Part shown: piece after piece, positions 8,048 to 16,758 of the stretch | How positions within the stretch are numbered: the first letter of the stretch is position 1 | Layout: each line of letters opens with the position of its first letter | Assembly (NCBI RefSeq): GCF_012275375.1 | Contig: NZ_JAAZQJ010000012.1 | Span: 62,001 to 126,000 of the forward strand | DNA: 64,000 nucleotides | Direction of reading: 5' to 3' | DNA from: Dyella sp. SG609 | Lineage (GTDB): Bacteria; Pseudomonadota; Gammaproteobacteria; Xanthomonadales; Rhodanobacteraceae | Notes under the pieces: generated by a model | The model's database searches: none | What the model saw: the letters and a program-made list of their open reading frames with translations, nothing else | What the model was told of the DNA's origin: nothing | Program-made: the position numbers and the translations under genes

Positions 8048-10741
8048 ATGGATCAGCTCGACGACATCCTCCACCAGGACCTCGACCCCACCGAAACCCA
8101 GGAATGGGTCGATTCGCTCAATGCGGTCATCAACCACGACGGCACCGAGCGCGCGCACTACCTGCTGGAAAAGATGGTCGACTCGACCCGTCGCGCCGGC
8201 GGCTACCTGCCGTTCAATCCCACCACCGAATACGTCAACACCATCGCCCCGGCCAACGAGGCGAAGATGAGCGGCGACGCGGCGATCGAGTGGCGCATCC
8301 GCACCCTCGTCCGCTGGAACGCCATGGCGATGGTGGTGCGCGCCAACCGCAAGCCGGGCGAACTGGGCGGGCATATCGCCAGCTTCGCGTCCTCGGCCAC
8401 GCTGTACGACGTGGGCTTCAACCATTTCTGGCGCGCACCCAGCGCCGACCACCCGGGCGACCTGGTGTTCCACCAGGGCCATTCCAGCCCGGGCATCTAC
8501 GCGCGCTCCTTCCTGGAAGGCCGCATCGGCGAAGACCAGCTCGACCTGTTCCGCATGGAAGTGGCGGGCAAGGGCCGTGGCCTGTCCTCGTACCCGCATC
8601 CGTGGCTGATGCCGGATTACTGGCAGGCGCCCACCGTGTCGATGGGCCTGGGTCCGATCCAGGCCATCTACCAGGCGCAGTTCTGGAAGTACCTGGAGCA
8701 CCGCGGCCTGGTGCCGAAGTCCGACCGGAAGATCTGGTGCTTCATGGGCGACGGCGAGACGGACGAACCCGAGTCGCTCGGCGCCATCTCGCTGGCCGGC
8801 CGCGAAGGCCTGGACAACCTGGTGTTCGTGATCAACTGCAACCTGCAGCGCCTGGACGGCCCGGTGCGCGGCAACGGCAAGATCATCCAGGAGCTGGAAG
8901 GCGTGTTCCGCGGCGCCGGCTGGAACGCCATCAAGGTGATCTGGGGCAGCTACTGGGATCCGCTCCTGGCGCGCGACAAGGACGGCGTGCTGCAGAAGCT
9001 GATGATGGAAACCATCGACGGCGAATACCAGGCCTGCAAGGCCTTCGGCGGCGCGTACACGCGCGAGCATTTCTTCGGCAAGTATCCGCAGACGCGCGAG
9101 ATGGTCGCCAACCTCAGCGACGACGACATCTGGCGCCTCAACCGCGGCGGCCACGATCCGCACAAGGTCTATGCGGCCTACCACCAGGCGGTGAACACCA
9201 AGGGCATGCCCACGGTGATCCTGGCCAAGACGGTGAAGGGCTACGGCATGGGCGCGGCCGGCGAGTCGCAGAACCCCACGCACCAGCAGAAGAAGCTGGA
9301 CGACGAAGCCGTGCGCCACTTCCGCGACCGCTTCAACATCCCGGTCACCGACGACAAGCTCAAGGACGTGCCGTACTACCACCCCGGCAAGGACTCGCCG
9401 GAAGTGCAGTACATGCTGGAGCGCCGCCGCGCGCTGGGCGGCTCGCTGCCGCAGCGCCGCCGCACCTCCGACGTGAAGCTGAAGGCGCCGGAGCTGTCGG
9501 CGTTCGAGCAGATCACCAAGGGCACCGGCGAGCGCGAGATCTCCACCACCATGGCCCTGGTGCGCGGCATGAACCTGCTGCTGCGCGACAAGCAGATCGG
9601 CGAGCGCATCGTGCCGATCGTGGCCGACGAGGCGCGCACCTTCGGCATGGAAGGCATGTTCCGCCAGATCGGCATCTACGCGCCGTTCGGCCAGAAATAC
9701 CGCCCGCAGGACGCCGACCAGCTGCTGTACTACCGCGAAGACCAGAAGGGCCAGGTGCTGCAGGAAGGCATCTCCGAGGCCGGCGGCATGGCCGCCTGGA
9801 TGGCCGCGGCCACCAGCTACAGCATCAGCAACCAGCCGATGCTGCCGTTCTTCATCTACTACTCCATGTTTGGTTTCCAGCGCATCGGCGACCTGGCCTG
9901 GGCGGCCGGCGACATGCGCGCGCGCGGCTTCCTGATCGGCGGCACCTCCGGCCGCACCACGCTCAACGGCGAGGGCCTGCAGCACGAGGACGGCCATTCG
10001 CACCTGCTGTCCGGCGCGATCCCGAACGTGAAGTCGTACGACCCGACCTTCTCCTACGAAGTGGCGGTGATCATGCAGGACGGTACGCGCCGCATGCTCC
10101 AGGAGCAGGAGGACGTGTACTACTACATCACCGTGATGAACGAGAACTACAGCCATCCGGACCTGCCGGCCGGCGTGGAAGAGCACATCATCAAGGGCAT
10201 GTACCTGTTCAAGGACGCCGGCAAGCCGAAGAAGGGCGAGCCGCGCGTGCAGTTGCTCGGTTCCGGCACCATCCTGCGCGAGGTGATCGCCGCGGCCGAA
10301 CTGCTGGAGAAGGATTTCGGCGTCACCGCCGACATCTGGTCCGTGCCCAGCTTCAGCGAAGTGCGCCGCGACGGTTTCGACGCCGAGCGCTGGAACCGCC
10401 TGCATCCGGAAGCCGAACAGCGCGTGCCGCACGTCACCGCCCTGCTGCAGGGCCGCCAGGGCCCGGCCATCGCCGCCACCGACTACGTGCGCGAGTTCGC
10501 CGACCAGATCCGCGCCTTCGTGCCGGACGGCATGCGCTACACCGTGCTGGGCACCGACGGCTTCGGCCGCTCGGACACGCGCGAGCACCTGCGCGGCTTC
10601 TTCGAGGTGGACCGCTACTGGATCGCCCAGGCCGCGCTGTCGGCGCTGGCGAAGGAAGGCAAGGTCAATCCGAAGGACGTGGCGCGTGCCATGAAGGAGT
10701 ACAAGCTGGATCCGGAGAAGCCGAATCCGCTGTACGTCTGA
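8048..10741 (+). CDS. aceE: Pyruvate dehydrogenase E1 component, homodimeric type
   Basis: Thiamine diphosphate enzyme of 897 residues (E. coli 887) that decarboxylates pyruvate and passes the acetyl group to the lipoyl domains of AceF. Conserved blocks include LGGHIASFASSATLYDVGFN, FHQGHSSPGIYAR, and the ThDP/Mg motif GDGE (near residue 237) leading to NCNLQRLDGPVRGN. The C-terminal transketolase-like domain includes GIYAPFGQKY and GLQHEDGHSHL. The ATG at 8048 is chosen because it has a GGAGAGAAG site; an upstream in-frame ATG at 7916 would add 44 unconserved residues overlapping the predicted promoter. aceF and lpdA lie 20 kb away rather than directly downstream. Confidence 0.96.
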   Translation: MDQLDDILHQDLDPTETQEWVDSLNAVINHDGTERAHYLLEKMVDSTRRAGGYLPFNPTTEYVNTIAPANEAKMSGDAAIEWRIRTLVRWNAMAMVVRANRKPGELGGHIASFASSATLYDVGFNHFWRAPSADHPGDLVFHQGHSSPGIYARSFLEGRIGEDQLDLFRMEVAGKGRGLSSYPHPWLMPDYWQAPTVSMGLGPIQAIYQAQFWKYLEHRGLVPKSDRKIWCFMGDGETDEPESLGAISLAGREGLDNLVFVINCNLQRLDGPVRGNGKIIQELEGVFRGAGWNAIKVIWGSYWDPLLARDKDGVLQKLMMETIDGEYQACKAFGGAYTREHFFGKYPQTREMVANLSDDDIWRLNRGGHDPHKVYAAYHQAVNTKGMPTVILAKTVKGYGMGAAGESQNPTHQQKKLDDEAVRHFRDRFNIPVTDDKLKDVPYYHPGKDSPEVQYMLERRRALGGSLPQRRRTSDVKLKAPELSAFEQITKGTGEREISTTMALVRGMNLLLRDKQIGERIVPIVADEARTFGMEGMFRQIGIYAPFGQKYRPQDADQLLYYREDQKGQVLQEGISEAGGMAAWMAAATSYSISNQPMLPFFIYYSMFGFQRIGDLAWAAGDMRARGFLIGGTSGRTTLNGEGLQHEDGHSHLLSGAIPNVKSYDPTFSYEVAVIMQDGTRRMLQEQEDVYYYITVMNENYSHPDLPAGVEEHIIKGMYLFKDAGKPKKGEPRVQLLGSGTILREVIAAAELLEKDFGVTADIWSVPSFSEVRRDGFDAERWNRLHPEAEQRVPHVTALLQGRQGPAIAATDYVREFADQIRAFVPDGMRYTVLGTDGFGRSDTREHLRGFFEVDRYWIAQAALSALAKEGKVNPKDVARAMKEYKLDPEKPNPLYV

Positions 10742-10765
10742 TGCGCAAGCGTTGAGAGAAGTAAC

Positions 10766-10868
10766 AAAAAACCCGCCGGAAGGCGGGTTTTTTTATTCTG
10801 TCGCGTCACCCGCCGGAAGGCGGTTTTTTTTTATTCTGTCGCGTCACCCGCCGGAAGGCGGGTTTTTT
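10766..10868 (+). terminator. Three tandem near-identical terminators after aceE
   Basis: Three copies of hairpin CCCGCCGGAAGGCGGG plus a T-run (10772-10794, 10809-10832, 10847-10868) repeat at 37-38 bp, joined by ATTCTGTCGCGTCA. The middle copy lacks one stem G. Copy 1 is also preceded by AAAAAA, so it can stop transcription of the DUF883-like gene arriving on the minus strand. Confidence 0.88.
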
Positions 10869-10891
10869 GTTTAGCCGTCTGAACGCCGGGA

Positions 10892-11221
10892 TCAATCGTC
10901 GTCGCGGAGCGCCCGGCGCAGCAGCAGGAAGGCGCCGATGGTGCCGGCCACGATCGCCGCGGTCGCCACCGGATGGCGGCTCACCTGGCGGCGCAGGCGG
11001 CGGTACTGGTAGTTCGCCTCGTCGGCGATGTCCTCGGCGGCGTGCGAGAGGCGGCGGGCGTAGTCGACCTTGTCGCGGCCGAAGCGGCGGCGCAGGTTGC
11101 GGCCGCGCTCGACCAGGTCGTCGGCGTGGCTGCCCGCGACGTCCGCGTAATGGCGTGCGCGGTCGCGCATCTGGTCGCCGATGCCGTTGATGGTGCTCTC
11201 GATATCGCGTTGACGGCCCAT
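10892..11221 (-). CDS. ElaB/YqjD/DUF883-like membrane-anchored protein
   Basis: Protein of 109 residues: a hydrophilic, highly charged helical N-terminal part (about 1-80, rich in Arg, Asp and Ala) followed by one C-terminal transmembrane segment (HPVATAAIVAGTIGAFLLL) and a short charged tail, the architecture of the E. coli ElaB/YqjD family. Those proteins tether ribosomes to the inner membrane in stationary phase; a similar role is inferred from architecture only. The start at 11221 has a strong GGAGGAGA site; a longer frame back to 11383 has no support. Convergent with aceE across the triple terminator. Confidence 0.75.
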   Translation of the reverse strand: MGRQRDIESTINGIGDQMRDRARHYADVAGSHADDLVERGRNLRRRFGRDKVDYARRLSHAAEDIADEANYQYRRLRRQVSRHPVATAAIVAGTIGAFLLLRRALRDDD

Positions 11222-11321
11222 GGCAGTTCTCCTCCGATGCAGGGTTAAAGACCATGCCAGCGCCATCGTGAGCGGTGCGTAAACAGCGCCGGCAAGGTTC
11301 AGCAAAGTGCTTGATTCGCCT

Positions 11322-11996
11322 TCAGTCCACCATCGAATAAGGGCCGCCGCGCTCCAGCGCGCGGCGATACGCCGGCCTCGCATGGATGCGCTGGAGGAAA
11401 TCCCACAGGCGCGGATGGCTGGCCGCGGTGAGTCCCGCGCGCGAGGCGGCGGCCTCCACCGGGAAACTCATCTGGATATCGGCCGCGCCGAACTGCTCGC
11501 CGCCGAACCAGGGCGCCTTGGCCAGCTCGCCTTCCAGATAGGCCAGGTGGTTCTTGAGCTGCGGATCGACGAACACCCGCTGCACCTTGCCGGCGATGCC
11601 GCGCAGCAGCGGCTTGACGAAGAACGGCGCCGGGTTCCTGGGCAGGCGCTGGAACACCAGCTTCAGCAGCAGCGGCGGCATCGCCGAACCTTCGGCGTAG
11701 TGCAGCCAGTACGTGCTGCGCAGGCGCTCCGGCGTGCCCGGCGCCGGCAGCAGGCGGCCGTTGCCGTAGCGGTCGGCGAGGTATTCGATGATGGCGCCGG
11801 ACTCGGCCAGGGTCAGCTCGCCGTCGGTGATCACCGGCGACTTGCCCAGCGGATGGATGCGGCGCAGTTCCGGCGGCGCCAGCAGGGTCTTGGGGTCGCG
11901 CTGGTAATGCTTGATCTCGTACGGCAGCTCCAGCTCTTCCAGCAGCCACAGGATGCGCTGCGAGCGGGAGTTGTTGAGATGGTGGACGGTGATCAT
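11322..11996 (-). CDS. Glutathione S-transferase
   Basis: Cytosolic GST of 224 residues. The N-terminal thioredoxin-like domain (1-80) holds the active-site stretch LNNSRSQRILWLLEEL, the cis-Pro segment GKSPVI and the glutathione gamma-Glu binding LAESGAIIEYL. The helical C-terminal domain follows. The N-terminal pattern resembles the Ure2p/GstB-like and beta-class enzymes used in detoxification and peroxide defence. The substrate is unknown. An AAGGGAA site precedes the ATG. The MFS exporter upstream on the same strand is 30 nt away, so the two may form an operon. Confidence 0.88.
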   Translation of the reverse strand: MITVHHLNNSRSQRILWLLEELELPYEIKHYQRDPKTLLAPPELRRIHPLGKSPVITDGELTLAESGAIIEYLADRYGNGRLLPAPGTPERLRSTYWLHYAEGSAMPPLLLKLVFQRLPRNPAPFFVKPLLRGIAGKVQRVFVDPQLKNHLAYLEGELAKAPWFGGEQFGAADIQMSFPVEAAASRAGLTAASHPRLWDFLQRIHARPAYRRALERGGPYSMVD

Positions 11997-12026
11997 CGGA
12001 TTCCCTTCATGGCCGGCGACGTGGCA

Positions 12027-13292
12027 TTACAGCGTATTGGCCGCATGTTCGCCCGCCTCGGCGGGGTCCGGTTCCGCATGCAGCTTCTGGCGCCGGCGCA
12101 GGGAGGGGAACATCCACATCCACAGGCCCACCACCACCAGGGTGCCGATGCCGCCGATCAGCGTGGCGTTGACGGCGCCCAGCCAGGCGGCGAGCAGGCC
12201 GGATTCGAACTCGCCCAGCTGGTTGGAGGTATTGATGAAGATCGCATTGACCGCGCTCACCCGCCCGCGCATGTCGTCCGGCGTGTCCAGCTGCACCAGC
12301 GCGCCGCGGATCACCATGCTGACCATGTCGAACGCGCCCAGCGCGAACAGCGCCACCAGCGAAAGCCACAGCCAGGTGGACACCGCGAACACCAGCGTCG
12401 CCACGCCGAAGCCCGCCACCGAGGCGAACATCAGCGTGCCCACGCGCCGCTCCAGGTTGTGCCGCGCCAGCCATACCGACATCAGCAGCGCGCCCACCGC
12501 CGGCGCCGCGCGCAGCAGGCCCAGGCCCCAGGGGCCGGTGTGCAGCACGTCCTTGGCGAAGATCGGCAGCAGCGCGGTGGCGCCGCCGAGCAGCACGGCG
12601 AACAGGTCCAGCGAGATCACGCCGAGCACGTCCGGCCGCGCGCGGATGAAATGCACCCCGGCGAACAAGGTCTTCAAAGTGGCCGGTTCGCGCTTCGGCT
12701 GCGCCTGCTCGTAGCGCAGGCGGCTCATCAGCAGCACCGCGGCCAGATACAGCAGCGCGCACACCACGTACACCACGCCGGGGCCGGCCACATACAGCAG
12801 GCCGCCCAGTGCCGGGCCCATGATCATCGCTGCCTGGCCGGCCGAACCGTTCACCGCCATCGCGCGGCCCAGCAGCGCGGGCGGCACCAGCGCCGGCAGC
12901 ATCGACTGCATCGCCGGAAACTCGAAGGCCTTGGCCACGCCGATCACGAACACCAGGGCCAGGATGCCGGCCTCGTGCGCCGCATGCAGCAGGCTGAGCG
13001 CGGCGAGCACGGCGATTGCGAGCAGGTCGACGATCTGCCCCAGCAGCACGATGCGCCGCCGCTCGAACTGGTCGGCCACGTGGCCCGCCGGCAGCGCCAG
13101 CACCACGGAAGGAATGAATTGCACGAGGCCGATCAGGCCGAGGTCGAGCGCGCGGCCGGTGATCTCGTAGATCTGCCAGCCCACCGCCACCGAGAGCATC
13201 TGGAAACCGAAGCCGGAGGCGATGCGCGCGAACCAGAACTGCACGAAGGCGGGGTGCTGCCACAGGGAGGCGGCGGAGGTCGAGTTCGACAT
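12027..13292 (-). CDS. MFS exporter, EntS/MFS_3-like
   Basis: Major facilitator of 421 residues with about 12 hydrophobic segments. The first one follows WQHPAFVQFWFARIASGFGFQM, a pattern typical of the MFS_3 (EntS-like) exporters, and the loop VADQFERRRIVLLGQ corresponds to the conserved loop between segments 2 and 3. The substrate cannot be inferred; family members export siderophores or drugs. The start was placed at 13292 (MSNSTSAASLW) because upstream codons are unlike the family; its ribosome site is only moderate. Same strand as the GST gene, 30 nt downstream. Confidence 0.85.
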   Translation of the reverse strand: MSNSTSAASLWQHPAFVQFWFARIASGFGFQMLSVAVGWQIYEITGRALDLGLIGLVQFIPSVVLALPAGHVADQFERRRIVLLGQIVDLLAIAVLAALSLLHAAHEAGILALVFVIGVAKAFEFPAMQSMLPALVPPALLGRAMAVNGSAGQAAMIMGPALGGLLYVAGPGVVYVVCALLYLAAVLLMSRLRYEQAQPKREPATLKTLFAGVHFIRARPDVLGVISLDLFAVLLGGATALLPIFAKDVLHTGPWGLGLLRAAPAVGALLMSVWLARHNLERRVGTLMFASVAGFGVATLVFAVSTWLWLSLVALFALGAFDMVSMVIRGALVQLDTPDDMRGRVSAVNAIFINTSNQLGEFESGLLAAWLGAVNATLIGGIGTLVVVGLWMWMFPSLRRRQKLHAEPDPAEAGEHAANTL

Positions 13293-13425
13293 GGGAGTCC
13301 TTGCCGGGGATCGCGCATTGTAGTCGCGCTGCCCGGCCCGCTTGACGCCATCGTGCCGCCGATTTGATCCGCGATTGCCCCGCGCGCCGCTACGGTGGGC
13401 GCAAGTTCCAACGCGGAGAGCACGC

Positions 13426-13731
13426 ATGGCCCGGTCCGCCGAACATGTCTACACCGATGAACCCACCATCCTGGCCCTGGAAGCGCTGGTGCGCGAACTG
13501 CCGACCAACGGCCGCGTACGCCTGGAGCTGACCAATGGCGACCGCTGCGAGGGCGTGATCGTCGAACGCCCCAACGTGCAGCTCTATCTCGACCCCAGCG
13601 ACCGGCGCGAAGGCATCAACGGCGAGCTGCGCCTGGAGCGCCCGGAGGCGCCGGATTGGCAGCGCCGGGTCTGGCTGGACGAGATCGCGCGGGTGGAGCA
13701 TCTGGATTCGACGATGGGCAGCGAATGCTGA
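13426..13731 (+). CDS. DUF3247 family Sm-like protein
   Basis: Small protein of 101 residues with the DUF3247 sequence pattern: an N-terminal helix (PTILALEALVRELP), then RVRLELTNGDRCEGVIVERPNVQLYLD, then LRLERPEAPDW and VWLDEIARVEHL. A Xanthomonas campestris member was shown structurally to adopt a variant Sm fold, so RNA or protein binding is possible, but the function is unproven. The start at 13426 follows GGAGAG. It is divergent from the MFS exporter across 133 bp. The family is almost confined to Xanthomonadales and is useful for lineage assignment. Confidence 0.85.
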   Translation: MARSAEHVYTDEPTILALEALVRELPTNGRVRLELTNGDRCEGVIVERPNVQLYLDPSDRREGINGELRLERPEAPDWQRRVWLDEIARVEHLDSTMGSEC

Positions 13732-13749
13732 CCACGCCTCGCCGCTGGC

Positions 13750-13834
13750 GTAGGTTGGGGTGAGCCACAGGCGAACCCCAACATGGCGGGATCGTGCGGG
13801 TTTGTTGGGGTTCGCTGCGCTCACCCCAACCTAC
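13750..13834. repeat. Intergenic inverted-pair repeat, family A copy 1
   Basis: GTAGGTTGGGGTGAGCC ... GCGAACCCCAAC is followed by its reverse complement ending in CACCCCAACCTAC. The terminal CTAC supplies the TAG stop codon of the oxidase gene on the minus strand (13831-13833). Other copies start near 26025, 44418, 54030 and 58448. Confidence 0.85.
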
Positions 13835-15651
13835 GCGTGGCGGGTGAATCCGTCCGCGCTCCAGGCTTCGCTGCCCACGCCGTGGTGCACGAAGAACAAT
13901 CCATCCGGATCGTAGCGACGCTTCGCCGCCGCCAGCCGCGGATAGTTGGAGCCCCAGAAGCGCTGCTGCCAGTCGCGCAGGAAGTAATCGCTCTCCGACA
14001 CGTAGGAGCCCGCCTCCGGCGCCACCTTCAGCAAGGCCTGCATGGCCTGGTCGATCTTCCGCGACTGCTGGCGCGCCTGGGCCAGCTCGGGCGCGCCGCC
14101 GGGCATGCCGGCGAAGGCCGGTTCGCCGCCGCTGGCGCAGATGGCCAGCGCGAAGGCTTCCAGCATGCCGGGGTTGGTCGCGGTGTCGCGGGCGCGTTCG
14201 ATCGCGTCGGCCGGCGCGCCGGCCAGTCCCTTGTTGAAGTGCAGCGCGTAGTCGAAGTGCTGCGAGGCGGCGAACAGCGCATCGGCCAGCACGTCCTGCC
14301 GCCCGGGCTGCAGCAGCGCGGCGGGCATCCAGGCCGACTGGTAGGAGTGGATGAACCAGCCCACCTGGTCGCGGTCGCCGCGCCAGATCATGTGGTGCGC
14401 CGGCGCGCCGGGGCGGTCGTCCGGCACGATGTATTCCGGCGCGTGCTTGCGGAAGAACACCGCATCCCAGAAATGCCGGGCGGGCAGGGCGATGGCGTGG
14501 ACCGGTTCGGCCACGGTGTATTCCGGATGCTCCTTCAGCCAGGCCAGGAAGGGCTCCCAGGTCTGCTGCGCCTGTTCCTGGGTCAGGCCCTGGAACACCA
14601 TCGAGATCTTCAGCGTGTCGCCGTCGCGGAAGGCCACCTGCTCGCCCCAGTGCGGGTTGAACAGCGCCTCGCGGTAGAACGCCACGAAGCGGCGGATCAG
14701 CGCGTGGAACGCTTCGCGCGAAGAGGCCTTGATGCGCCCCATCACGGCGCCGAAGAACTCCGGCAGGTCGAAGGTGCGCAGGGTCAGCCGCGTCACCACG
14801 CCCAGGCTGCCGCCGCCACCGCCCTTGATGCCCCAGAACAGTTCCGGATCGTTATAGGCATTGACCACCCGCAGCTTGCCGTCTGCGGTGACGATCTCCG
14901 CCTCCAGCAGGTTGCCGGCCGCGCTGCCGAAGCCCTTGGAGAAGCTGCCGAAGCCGCCGCTCTGGACCAGCCCCGCCACGCCCACCGTGGCGCAGCCGCC
15001 GCCCTGCACGTAGCGGCGGGCCTGGGTGGTGACCGCGTCATAGGCGTCGATCCACAGCGCGCCGGACTGCACGCTTACCGCCGGCAGCGGCGCGGCGCGG
15101 CCGGCGGCGCCCTGCGGCACGAAGGCGTCGTGCAGCTCGATGCGGTTCATGCGGCGGGTCCACACCAGCAGCGAATCCGGCGCCTCGGAGGTGCCCTGGT
15201 AGCTGTGGCCGCCACCCTTCACCACCAGGCGCAGGCGGTGCTGGCGGGCGAAGTTCACCGCGGCGGCGACGTCGGCCGCGCTCTCGGCCGCCACGGCATA
15301 GGCACTGGGCTGGGAGGTCCAGGCGTCGGCCCAGCCGCTGGTCTGGGTCAGGGCGGGGTCGTCGCCGAGGGCGAACGGGTTGTCCAGCTGCTTCAGCGCC
15401 TGCGTGCAGGCGGCGGACGGACATTCGGCGAACGGCGAGCGCGGCTGCAGCAGGCGGCCGCCGACCTGGCGGCGCAGTTCGTCCCATTGAGCTGGAGCCG
15501 GCCAGCCGGGCTGGCCGGGGCGGACGCGCTGGAAGGCGAGCGGGCCGGCCAGCACATGGGCCGCCCTGGCGGACGGGAGCGCCCCGGCGCGCAGCGCCAG
15601 CGGCAGCAGCGGAAGGGCGAGGGAAGCTTTGAGCAGGTCGCGGCGGTTCAT
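13831..15651 (-). CDS. Tat-exported FAD-linked oxidase, berberine-bridge (BBE) type
   Basis: Protein of 606 residues. The N-terminus MNRRDLLKASLALPLLPLAL is a twin-arginine-type signal (RRDLLKA), so a cofactor-loaded periplasmic enzyme is expected. The FAD_binding_4 domain carries VKGGGHSY near 149 and GGGCATVGVAG near 217; the His and Cys match the two attachment residues of bicovalent-FAD BBE-like oxidases. The C-terminus (NYPRLAAAKRRYDPDGLFF) is the BBE domain. Related enzymes oxidise sugars or alcohols with O2. The substrate is unknown. The start at 15651 gives the signal peptide directly; the frame open far upstream is not coding. Confidence 0.87.
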   Translation of the reverse strand: MNRRDLLKASLALPLLPLALRAGALPSARAAHVLAGPLAFQRVRPGQPGWPAPAQWDELRRQVGGRLLQPRSPFAECPSAACTQALKQLDNPFALGDDPALTQTSGWADAWTSQPSAYAVAAESAADVAAAVNFARQHRLRLVVKGGGHSYQGTSEAPDSLLVWTRRMNRIELHDAFVPQGAAGRAAPLPAVSVQSGALWIDAYDAVTTQARRYVQGGGCATVGVAGLVQSGGFGSFSKGFGSAAGNLLEAEIVTADGKLRVVNAYNDPELFWGIKGGGGGSLGVVTRLTLRTFDLPEFFGAVMGRIKASSREAFHALIRRFVAFYREALFNPHWGEQVAFRDGDTLKISMVFQGLTQEQAQQTWEPFLAWLKEHPEYTVAEPVHAIALPARHFWDAVFFRKHAPEYIVPDDRPGAPAHHMIWRGDRDQVGWFIHSYQSAWMPAALLQPGRQDVLADALFAASQHFDYALHFNKGLAGAPADAIERARDTATNPGMLEAFALAICASGGEPAFAGMPGGAPELAQARQQSRKIDQAMQALLKVAPEAGSYVSESDYFLRDWQQRFWGSNYPRLAAAKRRYDPDGLFFVHHGVGSEAWSADGFTRHA

Positions 15652-15807
15652 GGGAGTGGCTGGCTCGTGGAAGGCGCGGCGGCGCCGGATGCCACCCATG
15701 CTGTGCGGCGGGCGCCAGGCAACCCAGCGCCAGGTGATTGATCGCGGGCTGCAAGGGACGAATGGCGGACCGTGGTGACGAGCCGCCCCGCCCGTAGAAT
15801 GCCGGCC

Positions 15808-16695
15808 ATGCAAAACCGACCCAGCTTCGACGCCGGCTTCGACTACCGGGATTTCCAGCGCTGGCGCCGGCCGGTGGTGTGCGCGTTCTGGGTGCTGGTC
15901 ACCCTGCTCAATACGACGTTCAACGCCATCGTCGCGCGGATGGACAACCCGCGCCTGCCGGCCTGGGAACCCTGGACCTGGGAGTGGAGCAGCGGCCTGC
16001 TGATCCTGGCCCTGATCCCCGCCGTGCTGGCGGTGGAGCGGCGCTGGCCGTTCCGCCTGGACAGCTGGCGCGCCAGCCTGCCCTGGCACCTGCTGGCCAG
16101 CGTGCCGTTCAGCCTGCTCCACGTGGCCGGCATGGTGGCGCTGCGGGGCGTGGTCTACGCGGCAATGGGCCGGCATTACGACTTCGGCAGCTGGTGGCCG
16201 AACTTCGGCTACGAATACCTCAAGGACGTCCGCACCTATTTCCTGATCATCGCCCTGGTCAGCCTGGCCCGGCTGTGGCTGATGCGCTGGCAGGGCGAGG
16301 CGCGCCTGCTGGCCGAGCCCGACGAAGGCCCGCCGGTGGAACCGGTGGAGCGGCCGGAGCGCTTCCTGGTGCGCAAGCTGGGCAAGGAGTTCCTCGTCAA
16401 CGCCAGCGAGATCGAATGGCTGCAGGCCTCGGGCAACTACGTGAACCTGCACGTGCGCGGCCGCGACTATCCGCTGCGCAGCACCATGGCCGGCATCGAG
16501 GAGCGCCTGGACGCGCGCCGCTTCCTGCGCGTGCACCGCAGCTTTGCGATCAACCTGGACTACCTGGCCGAGATCGAGCCGCTGGACGCTGGCGAGGCGC
16601 GCCTGCGCATGCGCGACGGCGCCGTGGTGCCGTGCAGCCGGCGCTACCGCAGCCAGCTGCGCGAGCGCTTCGGCGACGCACCGGCCGGCGCCTGA
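15808..16695 (+). CDS. Membrane-anchored LytTR-family DNA-binding regulator
   Basis: Protein of 295 residues. The N-terminal half holds about four transmembrane segments (VVCAFWVLVTLL, LLILALIPAVLAV, LLASVPFSLLHVAGMVAL, YFLIIALVSLARL). The C-terminal domain (about 180-290) is LytTR: FLVRKLGKEFLVNASEIEWLQASGNY, FLRVHRSFAINLDYL and the end VPCSRRYR. It has no receiver domain and is therefore a one-component membrane sensor-regulator. A TAGAAT -10-like box at 15795-15800 lies only 7 nt before the ATG, suggesting a leaderless mRNA; an ATG at 15799 would overlap it. Divergent from the BBE oxidase, so that gene is a plausible target. Confidence 0.86.
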   Translation: MQNRPSFDAGFDYRDFQRWRRPVVCAFWVLVTLLNTTFNAIVARMDNPRLPAWEPWTWEWSSGLLILALIPAVLAVERRWPFRLDSWRASLPWHLLASVPFSLLHVAGMVALRGVVYAAMGRHYDFGSWWPNFGYEYLKDVRTYFLIIALVSLARLWLMRWQGEARLLAEPDEGPPVEPVERPERFLVRKLGKEFLVNASEIEWLQASGNYVNLHVRGRDYPLRSTMAGIEERLDARRFLRVHRSFAINLDYLAEIEPLDAGEARLRMRDGAVVPCSRRYRSQLRERFGDAPAGA

Positions 16696-16758
16696 GCGGT
16701 TGCGCCTGGGGGCGCGCCGTTTCACTCTTGGCTTCTTTCCAATTCACGGGTACCGCCG

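Noticed and set aside
7967-10588. 873-codon minus-strand open frame
   Set aside because: Antisense to aceE; same artefact composition and no recognisable motif.
13831-16725. Apparent 964-codon fusion protein ending in the BBE oxidase
   Set aside because: The upstream 358 codons are antisense to the LytTR gene, and a proper Tat signal starts at 15651, so the fusion is a frame left open by high G+C.
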